Of a stretch of DNA of 64,000 nucleotides, positions 17,349-26,259 are shown in pieces. Each line of letters begins with the position of its first letter. Within the stretch, counting starts at the first letter, position 1. The DNA is from Rhizobium sp. P38BS-XIX (GTDB lineage Bacteria; Pseudomonadota; Alphaproteobacteria; Rhizobiales; Rhizobiaceae). Under the pieces are notes generated by a model. It was not told the origin of the DNA and did not search any database. It saw only the letters and a list, made by a program, of their open reading frames with translations. The translations under genes and the position numbers were made by a program. Location: assembly GCF_012641435.1 (NCBI RefSeq), contig NZ_JABAIJ010000009.1:124001-188000 (forward strand), in the 5' to 3' direction.

Positions 17349-18043
17349 TGACCATTACCATTGCGCTCCCCTCGAAGGGCCGCATGAAGGACGATTGCTC
17401 GGCGGTGTTCGAGCGTGCCAGCATGCCGATTGTGGCTGTCGGTAACGATCGCTCCTATCGCGGCCGCGTCGAGGGCTGGGATGGTGTCGAAATCGCCTTC
17501 CTGTCGGCCTCGGAAATCTCCCGCGAGATCGGCAATGGCGGCGTCGATTTCGGGATCACCGGCGAAGATCTCGTGCGCGAGGGGATGGCGGAAGCCGATC
17601 GCCGCGTGGAGTTCTGTGCGAGGCTTGGTTTCGGTCACGCCGATGTCGTGGTCGCCGTGCCGGAAATCTGGCTCGATGTCGACACCATGGCCGATCTCGG
17701 CGATGTCGCCGCCGATTTCCGCGCTCGTCATGGCCACAGGCTGACGGTCGCGACGAAATACTGGCGGCTGACGCAGCAGTTCTTTTCCAGCCAGCACGGC
17801 ATCCAGCTTTATCGGATTGTCGAAAGCTTGGGTGCAACGGAAGGCGCGCCGGCAGCCGGCTCTGCCGATATTATCGTCGACATCACCTCAACAGGCTCGA
17901 CCTTACGGGCGAACCATCTGAAGGTCCTGTCCGATGGCATCATCCTCCGCTCGGAGGCGTGTCTTGTGCGTGCCCGCAAGCCGAGCCACGACGGCGATCC
18001 GTTGGTGGAGCGTATCGTTTCGGCCGTGCGCGGCGCACTTTGA
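17348..18043 (+). CDS. hisG: ATP phosphoribosyltransferase catalytic subunit, short form
   Basis: Catalyses condensation of ATP with PRPP, the committed step of histidine synthesis. At 231 residues it is the short form, without the C-terminal ACT-like regulatory domain, and so needs HisZ. Visible are the N-terminal IALPSKGRMKDD, DFGITGEDLVREG, and the PRPP-binding-type loop SADIIVDITSTGSTLRANHLK near residue 175. It is the last gene of the operon and is followed by a strong terminator at 18067-18097. Confidence 0.95.
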   Translation: MTITIALPSKGRMKDDCSAVFERASMPIVAVGNDRSYRGRVEGWDGVEIAFLSASEISREIGNGGVDFGITGEDLVREGMAEADRRVEFCARLGFGHADVVVAVPEIWLDVDTMADLGDVAADFRARHGHRLTVATKYWRLTQQFFSSQHGIQLYRIVESLGATEGAPAAGSADIIVDITSTGSTLRANHLKVLSDGIILRSEACLVRARKPSHDGDPLVERIVSAVRGAL

Positions 18044-18066
18044 TGTTTTTGAGATAGTTGACACGC

Positions 18067-18097
18067 AAAAGCCCGCCGGAACTTCCGGCGGGCTTTT
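18067..18097 (+). terminator. Rho-independent terminator of the hisSZG operon
   Basis: A perfect 14-base stem (18067-18080 with 18084-18097) with a three-base loop, GC-rich in the middle and ending in TTTTT, lies 23 bases after the hisG stop. It is symmetric enough to act on the minus strand too, where the doxX-like gene ends at 18119 on the other side. Confidence 0.92.
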
Positions 18098-18118
18098 TAT
18101 CTGGGAGGAACTGGATGC

Positions 18119-18562
18119 TCAGGCGGCTGCGTAGACGCCGCGACGAGCATCGACCGAGTAGACGCCTGCGCCGTTCGTGGCGAGCATGATATAGGCGCCG
18201 GCCAGCGTGACGTTCTTCAGGAAGTTGACGAAGTTCAGGCCGTTGATCCAGCCGTTGGCTGCGGCCGGGAAGTCTGGAACATTGACCGTCGGCAGATGGA
18301 AGACGACGCCGGTGAAGACACAGAACGCGGCGAGCAGCCAGCCGATGATACGGACCTGGAAACCGATCAGCACACAGACGCCGGTGACGAATTCAAAGGT
18401 GCCGGCGAGATAGGTCAGCAGTGTGGAAGCAGGTAGGCCTGCGCCGGCGATCATGCCAGCGGTACCGGCTGGGTCGGTCAGCTTGCCGAAGCCCGCAAAG
18501 ATGAACATGAAGGCAAGCAGAATGCGCGCCACAAGTATAATGATGTTGTTGCTGTTGGACAT
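18119..18562 (-). CDS. DoxX family membrane protein
   Basis: Inner-membrane protein of 147 residues with four predicted helices and the DoxX family pattern: LVARILLAFMFIFAGFGKLTDP at the start and LTYLAGTFEFVTGVCVLIGF in the middle, then a second half with INGLNFVNFLKNVTLAGAY. DoxX proteins are small quinone- or redox-linked membrane proteins of poorly known role. The start at 18562 is set by CTGGAG seven bases upstream; an upstream frame to 18694 lacks support. It is divergent from the GST gene, a common redox pairing. Confidence 0.88.
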   Translation of the reverse strand: MSNSNNIIILVARILLAFMFIFAGFGKLTDPAGTAGMIAGAGLPASTLLTYLAGTFEFVTGVCVLIGFQVRIIGWLLAAFCVFTGVVFHLPTVNVPDFPAAANGWINGLNFVNFLKNVTLAGAYIMLATNGAGVYSVDARRGVYAAA

Positions 18563-18760
18563 GACAGTCTCCAGTGAAAGCAGCGATAATTTCTGGAGAT
18601 AATATTCGTGATTTCTTTGAGATTGAAAAGATAAACAACTGCGCACAATTTGTTCATTATCAGTGAACAATGACGCGGGAGGCGCTCTTCCCATCGGCTC
18701 GGTATTCGTTATGGTGGCGCGAATTCATCCGCATAATCATGCTCTTTGGAAGGAACTCCC

Positions 18761-19468
18761 ATGGCCGATCTATCGTCGTTTCCAATTGCAAAGCGCTGGC
18801 CCGCCAGCAATTCGGATATCATCCAGCTCTATTCGCTGCCGACGCCGAACGGCGTCAAGGTTTCGATCGCGCTGGAAGAGCTGGGACTCCCCTACGAGCC
18901 GCATCTGATCTCGTTCGGCACCAACGACCAGAAGTCGCCCGAATTCGTTTCCTTGAATCCAAATGGCCGTATCCCCGCGATCATTGATCCCAACGGCCCT
19001 GACGGCAAGCCGATCGGTCTTTTCGAATCCGGCGCCATTCTCGTCTATCTCGCCGAAAAGACCGGCAAGCTCATGCCGCAGGACGCGGTTGGGCGTTACG
19101 AGGTGCTGCAATGGGTGTTCTTCCAGATGGCGGGCATTGGCCCGATGTTCGGCCAGTTCGGCCATTTCTTCAAATTTGCCGCCGACAAGGTCGCCAATAA
19201 TCCATATCCGGTCGAACGCTACCGCGATGAAGCCAAGCGTCTCCTTGGCGTTCTGGAGGAGCGTCTCACCGGACGCCAGTGGATCATGGGCGATGAATAT
19301 ACCATCGCCGATATCACCACTTTCCCATGGGTGCGTGGCGTCGATGTGTTCTATGGTGGCCGCGAGGTCCTCGAGCTCGACAAGTTTCCGGCCGTCATGG
19401 CCTGGCTGGAACGTGCCGTCGCGCGCCCCGCAAGCCAGCGTGGATTGAACATTCCGAAGCGGGATTAA
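18761..19468 (+). CDS. Glutathione S-transferase family protein
   Basis: Cytoplasmic GST of 235 residues. The thioredoxin-like N-terminal domain starts at about residue 22 (LYSLPTPNGVKVSIALEELGLPYE), with the glutathione-site LNPNGRIPAIID and the ESGAILVYLAEK block. The helical C-terminal domain contains YTIADITTFPWVRG. The TPNG start of helix 1 is the pattern of the YfcG/YghU branch, which acts on glutathione disulfides; that sub-assignment is inference. The start at 18761 follows AAGGA with six bases spacing; an in-frame ATG at 18746 is less well placed. Confidence 0.9.
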   Translation: MADLSSFPIAKRWPASNSDIIQLYSLPTPNGVKVSIALEELGLPYEPHLISFGTNDQKSPEFVSLNPNGRIPAIIDPNGPDGKPIGLFESGAILVYLAEKTGKLMPQDAVGRYEVLQWVFFQMAGIGPMFGQFGHFFKFAADKVANNPYPVERYRDEAKRLLGVLEERLTGRQWIMGDEYTIADITTFPWVRGVDVFYGGREVLELDKFPAVMAWLERAVARPASQRGLNIPKRD

Positions 19469-19519
19469 CGATCATCGATACGCGGCGGCGGATTTTGCCG
19501 GCGCCGCGGTGGTCAACGC

Positions 19520-20086
19520 CTATTGCCGGGTTGCCAACTGGCTACCCGGCTCCAGCTTGAAGCGCGGAAACAGGAACACGCCCACGAGGCTGCCGGCGTG
19601 TTTTCCATCGGCGGCGATCGACTCGCCGACACAGAAGATCGGTTGACGATGGCCGTTGGCGCCGAGTGTCATGGTGGAGTAGCAGAAGCTGGATGTCGTC
19701 GTTGCAGCCTGTTCGAATAGATCGAGGATGCGGGCGCGATCCTGAGCGTCGTAGCAATGCATGAGGCTCAGCAGGCCGCATTCCGATGCGCTGAGGCCGT
19801 GCAGCATGGTGCTCCACTGACCGAGCTTGATAAGGCCGCTCGAAAGATCTCCCGTCCAGCCTTCCGAAACGCAAAACTGCGATAGAAGATCCGGATCATG
19901 GCTATTGAACGCCAGCGAGCCCGGCGCAAATGGCGCTGCAAAATTTGCTTTGGCAATCTTGAACAAGCTGATCCCCACCAGTTGAGCGCATGGCCCCCTG
20001 CGCTCGTTATTCGATTTCCTATATCTTCGACCGGAAGGACTGCTCCCTGTCTCACCTGATTGAGCGAGATGACAGCGTTCCGGCAT
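19520..20086 (-). CDS. PAS-like domain protein, orphan
   Basis: A 188-residue frame whose C-terminal 90 residues look like a PAS_3-type sensor fold: a helix with YDAQDRARILDLFEQA, then beta strands ending GSLVGVFLFPRF. The first 35 residues are basic and unlike the rest, so the true start may be internal (a GTG near residue 38, at VGISLF). No output domain is attached. It stands alone between the GST gene and groEL. I cannot assign a role beyond a possible ligand- or redox-sensing PAS protein. Confidence 0.6.
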   Translation of the reverse strand: MPERCHLAQSGETGSSPSGRRYRKSNNERRGPCAQLVGISLFKIAKANFAAPFAPGSLAFNSHDPDLLSQFCVSEGWTGDLSSGLIKLGQWSTMLHGLSASECGLLSLMHCYDAQDRARILDLFEQAATTTSSFCYSTMTLGANGHRQPIFCVGESIAADGKHAGSLVGVFLFPRFKLEPGSQLATRQ

Positions 20087-20442
20087 TGTCTGCCTTTCGC
20101 GATCTCTTCAGCCGGTGGTCCGATCGATGAAGTTACTTCAAGTAATAAAGTCCGGCAGCGCCGACGTCTTAGGTTATGATTTCATCAAACCCCAGGTTAA
20201 GCCTGTCTAAAAGAAGTAAAATTTTCGTGCATTGCAGCTAACTCTCCACATCGCTGCGCTGCGATTTATAGGGGCTTTTGCAAAAACGGCAATGGGCGGC
20301 TTTGGTAAATTCGGTTCCTGGCGAAACCTGGCGGCCGAAGCCGAAAAGCCATGGTTCGTAAAAACGAAAAGGGCGACCCGAGGGCCGCCCTTCGTCAATT
20401 CCGAATGCCGGATTGAACGATCGTAATAAGGCTAAGGCCTTA
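20087..20442. other. Gene-free interval downstream of groEL
   Basis: Some 356 bases. The right end contains the groEL terminator (20369-20392). The left part is AT-rich, with short frames on both strands that lack ribosome sites and family resemblance; it presumably holds the promoter of the PAS-like gene. Confidence 0.5.
20369..20392 (-). terminator. Rho-independent terminator of groESL
   Basis: Read on the minus strand, a GC-rich stem (AAGGGCGGCCC paired with GGGTCGCCCTT, one G-T pair) is followed by TTCGTTTTT. It sits about 50 bases downstream of the groEL stop. Confidence 0.85.
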
Positions 20443-22083
20443 TCACATCATGTCCATTCCACCCATGCCGCCCATGCCGCCCGGCATGCCAGCAGGGGCA
20501 TCCTTCTTCGGCAGTTCAGCGATCATGGCTTCGGTGGTGATCAGCAGCGAAGCAACCGAAGCTGCGTTCTGCAGAGCCGTACGAACAACCTTGACCGGGT
20601 CGACGATGCCCATGGCGATCATGTCGCCGAACTCAGACGTCTGGGCGTTGTAGCCGTAGTTGTCTTCGTTCTTGTCGAGAACCTTGCCGACAACGATCGA
20701 AGCTTCGTCACCAGCGTTTTCAGCGATCTGGCGAACCAGCGACTGCAGGGCGCGGCGAACGATGTTGACGCCGGCTTCCTGATCCTGGTTTTCACCCTTG
20801 GCAGTGATCTTCGTGGAAGAACGCAGCAGAGCGATACCGCCGCCCGGTACGATGCCTTCCTGAACGGCAGCGCGCGTCGCGTTGAGAGCGTCGTCGATGC
20901 GGTCCTTCTTTTCCTTCACTTCGACTTCCGTCGAGCCGCCAACGCGGATCACGGCAACGCCGCCAGCGAGCTTGGCAAGACGTTCCTGCAGCTTTTCGCG
21001 GTCGTAGTCGGAGGTGGTTTCTTCGATCTGAGCCTTGATCTGGGCAACGCGGCCTTCGATGTCGGACTTGGCGCCAGCGCCGTCGACGATCGTGGTGTTT
21101 TCCTTGGAGATCGAAACCTTCTTGGAACGGCCGAGCATGTCGAGGGTAACGGACTCGAGCTTGATGCCGAGGTCTTCGGAGATGACAGTGCCGCCCGTCA
21201 GGATGGCGATGTCTTCCAGCATGGCCTTGCGGCGGTCGCCGAAGCCAGGAGCCTTGACAGCAGCGATCTTGAGGCCGCCGCGCAGCTTGTTGACGACGAG
21301 GGTCGCAAGAGCTTCGCCTTCGACGTCTTCAGCGATGATGAGGAGCGGCTTGCCGGTCTGAACGACAGCTTCGAGAACCGGAAGCATTGCCTGCAGGTTC
21401 GAGAGCTTCTTCTCGTGGAGCAGGATGAACGCGTCTTCGAGATCGGCGATCATCTTTTCCGGGTTGGTCACGAAGTAGGGGCTGAGGTAGCCACGGTCGA
21501 ACTGCATGCCTTCGACGACTTCGAGTTCGGTTTCAGCGGTCTTGGCTTCTTCAACCGTGATGACGCCTTCGTTGCCGACCTTCTGCATGGCTTCAGCAAT
21601 ATCGAGACCGATTTGCTTTTCGCCGTTTGCCGAGATCGTGCCGACCTGTGCGACTTCTTCCGACGTGTTGATCTTCTTGGCCTTGGCCTGGAGATCCTTG
21701 ACGACTTCTGCAACAGCGAGGTCGATACCGCGCTTCAGGTCCATCGGGTTCATGCCGGCTGCAACTGCCTTGGAGCCTTCGCGAACGATCGCCTGGGCGA
21801 GAACGGTTGCAGTGGTGGTGCCGTCACCGGCGACGTCGTTGGTCTTCGAAGCAACTTCGCGGACCATCTGGGCGCCCATGTTTTCGAACTTGTCTTCGAG
21901 TTCGATTTCCTTAGCGACGGAAACGCCGTCCTTGGTGATGCGCGGAGCGCCGAAGGACTTGTCGATAACGACGTTACGACCCTTCGGGCCGAGCGTGACC
22001 TTCACTGCGTCAGCGAGGATGTCGACGCCACGAAGCATCTTTTCGCGAGCGCTGCGGCCGAATTTTACTTCTTTAGCTGCCAT
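20443..22083 (-). CDS. groEL: Chaperonin GroEL (60 kDa)
   Basis: ATP-driven chaperonin subunit forming two seven-member rings that fold proteins with GroES. The 546-residue sequence is canonical: KVTLGPKGRNVVIDKSFG, the ATP-site GDGTTTATVLAQAIVREG, VGGSTEVEVKEKKDRIDDA, and the flexible C-terminal Gly-Gly-Met repeat ending GGMDMM. It is downstream of groES with a gap of 71 bases and shares its CIRCE-controlled promoter. Rhizobia usually carry several groESL copies; this one with CIRCE and a full GGM tail has the look of a main heat-shock copy, which is inference. Confidence 0.98.
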   Translation of the reverse strand: MAAKEVKFGRSAREKMLRGVDILADAVKVTLGPKGRNVVIDKSFGAPRITKDGVSVAKEIELEDKFENMGAQMVREVASKTNDVAGDGTTTATVLAQAIVREGSKAVAAGMNPMDLKRGIDLAVAEVVKDLQAKAKKINTSEEVAQVGTISANGEKQIGLDIAEAMQKVGNEGVITVEEAKTAETELEVVEGMQFDRGYLSPYFVTNPEKMIADLEDAFILLHEKKLSNLQAMLPVLEAVVQTGKPLLIIAEDVEGEALATLVVNKLRGGLKIAAVKAPGFGDRRKAMLEDIAILTGGTVISEDLGIKLESVTLDMLGRSKKVSISKENTTIVDGAGAKSDIEGRVAQIKAQIEETTSDYDREKLQERLAKLAGGVAVIRVGGSTEVEVKEKKDRIDDALNATRAAVQEGIVPGGGIALLRSSTKITAKGENQDQEAGVNIVRRALQSLVRQIAENAGDEASIVVGKVLDKNEDNYGYNAQTSEFGDMIAMGIVDPVKVVRTALQNAASVASLLITTEAMIAELPKKDAPAGMPGGMGGMGGMDMM

Positions 22084-22154
22084 GTTTGAAACTCCTGAAT
22101 TCGCGTTTTCCGGGCTTGTCGCCCGTCAGCTGTATCGGAAAGGGAACCGGCTGA

Positions 22155-22451
22155 TTAGCCGATGATGCCCATGATGTCGGCTTCCTTCATGATCAGAAGG
22201 TCTTCGCCGTTGAGCTTGACTTCGGTGCCCGACCACTTGCCGAACAGAACGCGATCGCCAACCTTGACGTCGAGTGCTACGACCTTGCCGGACTCGTCAC
22301 GAGCGCCGGAACCGACGGCGACGATTTCGCCTTCCTGCGGCTTTTCCTTGGCGGTATCGGGAATGATGATGCCACCCTTGGTCTTTTCTTCCGACTCGAC
22401 GCGACGAACGACGACGCGGTCATGAAGGGGGCGGAAATTGGTGCTTGCCAT
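22155..22451 (-). CDS. groES: Co-chaperonin GroES (10 kDa)
   Basis: Heptameric lid of the GroEL folding chamber, 98 residues. The family pattern is complete: NFRPLHDRVVVRRVESEEKTKGGIIIPDTAKEK includes the mobile loop that contacts GroEL; GDRVLFGKWSGTEVKLNGEDL and the closing EADIMGIIG follow. First gene of the groES-groEL operon, with a CIRCE operator 59 bases upstream of the start. Confidence 0.98.
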   Translation of the reverse strand: MASTNFRPLHDRVVVRRVESEEKTKGGIIIPDTAKEKPQEGEIVAVGSGARDESGKVVALDVKVGDRVLFGKWSGTEVKLNGEDLLIMKEADIMGIIG

Positions 22452-22509
22452 TGTCTAATCCCTCGATCAAATGACATTCACGGATCAGCGGGGATCCGTA
22501 TGGACTTTG

Positions 22510-22536
22510 TTAGCACTCAGCATCGGCGAGTGCTAG
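22510..22536. promoter_or_regulatory. CIRCE operator (HrcA site) upstream of groES
   Basis: A TTAGCACTC half-site, a nine-base spacer and GAGTGCTAG form the CIRCE inverted repeat, with one mismatch from the consensus TTAGCACTC-N9-GAGTGCTAA. HrcA binds CIRCE and represses groESL at normal temperature. hrcA itself is not in this window. Confidence 0.95.
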
Positions 22537-22702
22537 CGACCGTGATTTAGGGGTGGCTTCAGGACGAGTCAAGAACAGCACTGTGAAATTTTTGCAGCGT
22601 GCATCTGCTTGTTCCGCAGATGATTAACGGCCGCCGCTGTTCTCGCCCAAGAGTAAATGTGACGCGTTTAAGCGGCAAAATGATGACAGGCGCGATCCGC
22701 CG

Positions 22703-24187
22703 ATGAATACGGGAGCAGGGGCCTTGGGGATCGCAGCGAAGAGAGACTGGCGTGACGGCCCGGTTTCGCCCCCGGATTTTATCGTGGCGCCGTCGCTTTC
22801 GGAAGCAAGCGGCGTGTGGGCGAGGGTGGGGCTGCTGAGCTTCGGTGGCCCGGCCGGCCAGATCGCCCTTATGCATCGGATGATCGTCGACGAGAGACGC
22901 TGGATCGACGAGGAGCGCTTTCTGCATGCGCTCAGCTATTGCATGCTGCTGCCTGGGCCTGAGGCGCAACAACTTGCGACCTATATCGGCTGGCTGTTCC
23001 ATGGTTGGCGCGGCGGGCTGATTGCGGGCCTGCTGTTCATCCTGCCCGGTTTCGTCTTCATTCTCGCGCTGTCCGCCTTTTACGCGCTGTTTCATGATGC
23101 CGGCCTGCTTGCCACCATCTTCTTAGGCATCAAGGCCGGCGTGCTGGCCATCGTGCTGCAGGCGCTGATACGGTTGAGCGGCCGCGCCTTGAAAAGCCGT
23201 TTCCATGGAGCGATGGCGGTCGCCAGCTTTGTCTGCCTTTTCATCTTCGATCTGCCGTTTCCTCTCGTCGTGCTGCTTGCCGGCGTGACGGGCTACGGAC
23301 AGGTACTTTGGCGTGCATGGCGGCGTGATCGCTGGCGGCAACATGTGCCGCGCCTTCCGGCATCCGGATTTCGGTTCGGCAGGCTTGTTCACGTGCAAGC
23401 CCGCTCGTCAGTGCTGACGATCCTGCTCTGGATCGCCATCTGGCAGGCGCCGCTGTTGCTGGTCGGCCGTCTGCACGGCCCATCGGATATCGTGGCCGAG
23501 ACGTTGAGCGGCCAAGCCAGCGTCTTCGGCGCCATCTTCTCGTTCTTTTCCCGTATGGCGGTGGTCACCTTCGGCGGGGCCTATGCCGTGCTTGCCTATG
23601 TCGCCCAAACAGCGGTGCAGCATTATGCCTGGCTGAAGCCGGGGGAGATGCTCGATGGCCTGGCGCTCGCCGAGACGACCCCCGGTCCGCTCGTGCTGGT
23701 CCTTTGCTTCGTCGGGTTCATGGCCGGGTTCCGCAATCCTTTCGGCTTCGATCCGCTCTTCGGCGGCATTTTCGGTGCAAGTCTGGCAGCGTGGGCAACC
23801 TTTGCGCCGAGCTTTCTCTTCATCTTCGCGGGCGCTCCTTACATCGAGAAACTGCGCGGGCATGCAGGGCTTTCGGCATCCCTTGCGGCGATCACGGCGG
23901 CTATCGTCGGCGTCATGGCCAATCTCACTGTCTGGTTCGGGCTGCATGTGCTGTTTGCGGATGTCGACAGGCTGACACTGCTCAGCCGCTCCGTCAGGAT
24001 CAGCGGCGGTGATATCGTGAACGTACCGATTGCCGGCATCGCTTGGCCGGATTGGAGTACCCTCGATATATCGGCTCTCTTGCTCTTCATGCTCGCCGTC
24101 GTCTTGGCCTTTCGTCACCGTGCAGGCGTTGCCGTAGTTCTAGGGGTTTCCGCTGCCGCCGGCATGGTGCTTCAGCACGCGTCCTGA
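22703..24187 (+). CDS. chrA: Chromate transporter, long-chain CHR family
   Basis: Inner-membrane transporter of 494 residues with two homologous CHR halves. The first half holds LLSFGGPAGQIALMHRMIV, ERFLHALSYCMLLPGPEAQQLATYIGW; the second holds VVTFGGAYAVLAYVAQ and GLALAETTPGPLVLVLCFVG. Each half has about five or six membrane helices. Family members expel chromate and give resistance; some take up sulfate-like anions. It stands alone, without a chrB regulator next to it, so resistance under chromate is plausible but the physiological substrate is open. Confidence 0.9.
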   Translation: MNTGAGALGIAAKRDWRDGPVSPPDFIVAPSLSEASGVWARVGLLSFGGPAGQIALMHRMIVDERRWIDEERFLHALSYCMLLPGPEAQQLATYIGWLFHGWRGGLIAGLLFILPGFVFILALSAFYALFHDAGLLATIFLGIKAGVLAIVLQALIRLSGRALKSRFHGAMAVASFVCLFIFDLPFPLVVLLAGVTGYGQVLWRAWRRDRWRQHVPRLPASGFRFGRLVHVQARSSVLTILLWIAIWQAPLLLVGRLHGPSDIVAETLSGQASVFGAIFSFFSRMAVVTFGGAYAVLAYVAQTAVQHYAWLKPGEMLDGLALAETTPGPLVLVLCFVGFMAGFRNPFGFDPLFGGIFGASLAAWATFAPSFLFIFAGAPYIEKLRGHAGLSASLAAITAAIVGVMANLTVWFGLHVLFADVDRLTLLSRSVRISGGDIVNVPIAGIAWPDWSTLDISALLLFMLAVVLAFRHRAGVAVVLGVSAAAGMVLQHAS

Positions 24188-24279
24188 GCCTGGTGCCATG
24201 CAAAAACCTGCGCATCGCTCTTGTAATTTGCCGGCCGGTTTGCGATGTCACCCCGTGATTTATTCGACGTGAGGACGGC

Positions 24280-25128
24280 ATGGGCAAGCGTATCGAAAGC
24301 TTTCGCGAGATTGGCGGACTTTATGACGTGGCGCTCTGCGATGTCTGGGGCGTCCTGCACAACGGTGTCTCCGCCTACAAGGAGGCCTCGGTTGCGCTCG
24401 AGGCTGCTCGCGGCGAGGGACTGACCGTCGTCCTCATCACCAATTCCCCGCGCGTTGCTCCAAAAGTTGTCGAGCAGTTACGGGCGATCGGCGTTCCCGA
24501 CAGCGTCTATGACCGCATCATCACGTCAGGCGATGTCACCCGCAAGCTGATCGCCGAAGGGCCGAAGAAGGTGTTCCTGCTTGGTCCGGAGCGCGACACC
24601 GGCATTCTAGAGGGGCTGGATGTCGTGCGGGTCGATGCCGGTGAAGCGGAGAGCATCGTCTGCACCGGCTTCTTCGATGACGAGACCGAGACGCCCGACG
24701 ATTACACCGACATGTTGACGGCCTGGTCGGCCCGCAACGTGCCGCTGATCTGCGCCAACCCGGATCTGGTGGTTGAGCGCGGCCATCGGATGATCCCCTG
24801 CGCCGGCGCAATGGCCGCTTACTATGAGCGCCTCGGCGGCCAGACGCGTATCGCCGGCAAGCCGCACCAGCCGATTTATGATGCGGCGATCGCCGCGGCC
24901 CGCGAGGTCAAAAGCGAGTTTGCGCTGTCGCGCGTGGTGGCGATCGGCGACGGCATGCCGACCGATGTGCGCGGTGCTCTCGATTACGGCCTCGATCTTC
25001 TTTATATCAGCCACGGCATCCATGCTCGCGAATACGTCGTCGAAGGCCACACGGATGAAGCAGCGCTTGGCGCCTTCCTGGCGCGAGAGCAGGCCTCGCC
25101 GAGGTGGTGGATGCCGCGCCTTGTCTGA
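24280..25128 (+). CDS. HAD-superfamily subclass IIA hydrolase (TIGR01459-like)
   Basis: Cytoplasmic phosphatase of 282 residues resembling the NagD/IIA branch, of the TIGR01459 group common in alphaproteobacteria. Motif I is VALCDVWGVLHNG (the nucleophile Asp is in CDVWG), motif II VLITNSPR, the lysine motif IAGKPHQPIYDAA, and motif III/IV VVAIGDGMPTDVRGALDYG. The substrate is unknown. It lies 15 bases upstream of ribF on the same strand, and this neighbourhood is frequent in the group, suggesting a link to flavin or nucleotide phosphate metabolism (inference). Confidence 0.88.
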   Translation: MGKRIESFREIGGLYDVALCDVWGVLHNGVSAYKEASVALEAARGEGLTVVLITNSPRVAPKVVEQLRAIGVPDSVYDRIITSGDVTRKLIAEGPKKVFLLGPERDTGILEGLDVVRVDAGEAESIVCTGFFDDETETPDDYTDMLTAWSARNVPLICANPDLVVERGHRMIPCAGAMAAYYERLGGQTRIAGKPHQPIYDAAIAAAREVKSEFALSRVVAIGDGMPTDVRGALDYGLDLLYISHGIHAREYVVEGHTDEAALGAFLAREQASPRWWMPRLV

Positions 25129-25143
25129 GCGGAGTGGTAGCCG

Positions 25144-26127
25144 ATGACCGTTTTCCATCGTAACGAGACCCGCGAGCCGCTTCCCGATGCGCTCAAAGGT
25201 GGGGTTGTCGCCATCGGCAATTTCGACGGTGTACATCGCGGCCATCAATCGGTGCTCAGCCGTGCGCTCGAGATTGCACGGGAGCGGGGCGTTCCGGCTC
25301 TGGTTCTGACCTTCGAGCCGCATCCCCGCACCGTCTTCAGGCCGGACCAACCGGTGTTCCGCCTGACGCCGGCGCCGCTGAAAGCGCGGCTGCTGGAAGC
25401 GCTCGGCTTCAACGCCGTCATCGAATATCCGTTCGATCGCGCCTTCTCGCAGCGCTCCGCAGATGAATTCGTTCATTCGATCCTGATCGATTGGCTGCAC
25501 GCATCCGAAGTCGTGACCGGCTTCGACTTTCACTTCGGCCATGAGCGCCAGGGCGGCCCGGCTTTCCTGATGAATGCTGGTAGCCGCAACGGGTTTGGCG
25601 TGACGCTGATCGACGCCTTTCGTGACGAGAATACCGAGGTTGTTTCTTCCAGCCGCATCCGCGCGCTTCTGGCCGAGGGCGAAGTGGTCGAAGCCGCGGG
25701 CATGCTCGGATATCGCTATACCGTCGAAGCGTCCGTCATCGGCGGCGAAAAGCTTGGCCGCACGCTCGGATTTCCCACGGCGAATATGCAGCTTCCGCCT
25801 GAGGTATCGCTCACACCGGGCATCTACGCCGTCAGGTTCCGCGCGGCTGATGGCATCATTCGCGATGCGGTCGCAAGTTATGGCCGCCGCCCGACGGTGA
25901 CCGATAATGGCGCGCCGCTGCTTGAGACCTACGTCTTCGATTTCAGCGGCGATCTCTACGGCCAGATCTGCTCGGTTTCCTTCTTCGGTTATCTCCGTCC
26001 GGAATTGAAATTCGACGGCCTGGATCCGCTGGTTGCCCAGATCCGCAAGGACGAGGAAGAGGCGAGGGCTTTGCTTGTCGGTGTCCGCCCGATTGGCGAC
26101 CTCGATCGACTGATCGCGTTTCCCTGA
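25144..26127 (+). CDS. ribF: Bifunctional riboflavin kinase / FAD synthetase
   Basis: Converts riboflavin to FMN and then FAD. Of 327 residues, the N-terminal FAD synthetase domain shows the nucleotidyl-transferase signature GNFDGVHRGHQ (about residues 23-33), TFEPHPRTVFRP and GFDFHFGHERQGG. The C-terminal riboflavin kinase domain starts near residue 185 with GEVVEAAGMLGYRY, and then the kinase motif GRTLGFPTANMQLP. Both active domains are complete. It follows the HAD-IIA gene after 15 bases. No FMN riboswitch is visible. Confidence 0.96.
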   Translation: MTVFHRNETREPLPDALKGGVVAIGNFDGVHRGHQSVLSRALEIARERGVPALVLTFEPHPRTVFRPDQPVFRLTPAPLKARLLEALGFNAVIEYPFDRAFSQRSADEFVHSILIDWLHASEVVTGFDFHFGHERQGGPAFLMNAGSRNGFGVTLIDAFRDENTEVVSSSRIRALLAEGEVVEAAGMLGYRYTVEASVIGGEKLGRTLGFPTANMQLPPEVSLTPGIYAVRFRAADGIIRDAVASYGRRPTVTDNGAPLLETYVFDFSGDLYGQICSVSFFGYLRPELKFDGLDPLVAQIRKDEEEARALLVGVRPIGDLDRLIAFP

Positions 26128-26259
26128 TTTCATTTGCCAAACTGCGCGCAGGGATTGCGGCGCTGCAATATCTTTTTGCCTTGAGCGGGTGGAAAGATGC
26201 TGCAATTGTCGCAATGCCGGGTGCGAGTCGCCGCGCCCATTTTCCGAAAGGCGCACGAA

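Noticed and set aside
20207..20426. Short frames of 63-64 codons on both strands downstream of groEL
   Set aside because: They overlap the terminator and have no ribosome site or family match.
20413..22089. 558-codon open frame on the plus strand opposite groEL
   Set aside because: It mirrors groEL nearly base for base; GC-rich third positions of groEL keep the antisense frame open. No ribosome site or family resemblance.
24607..26256. 549-codon minus-strand frame across HAD-IIA and ribF
   Set aside because: Antisense to two genes with intact catalytic motifs.
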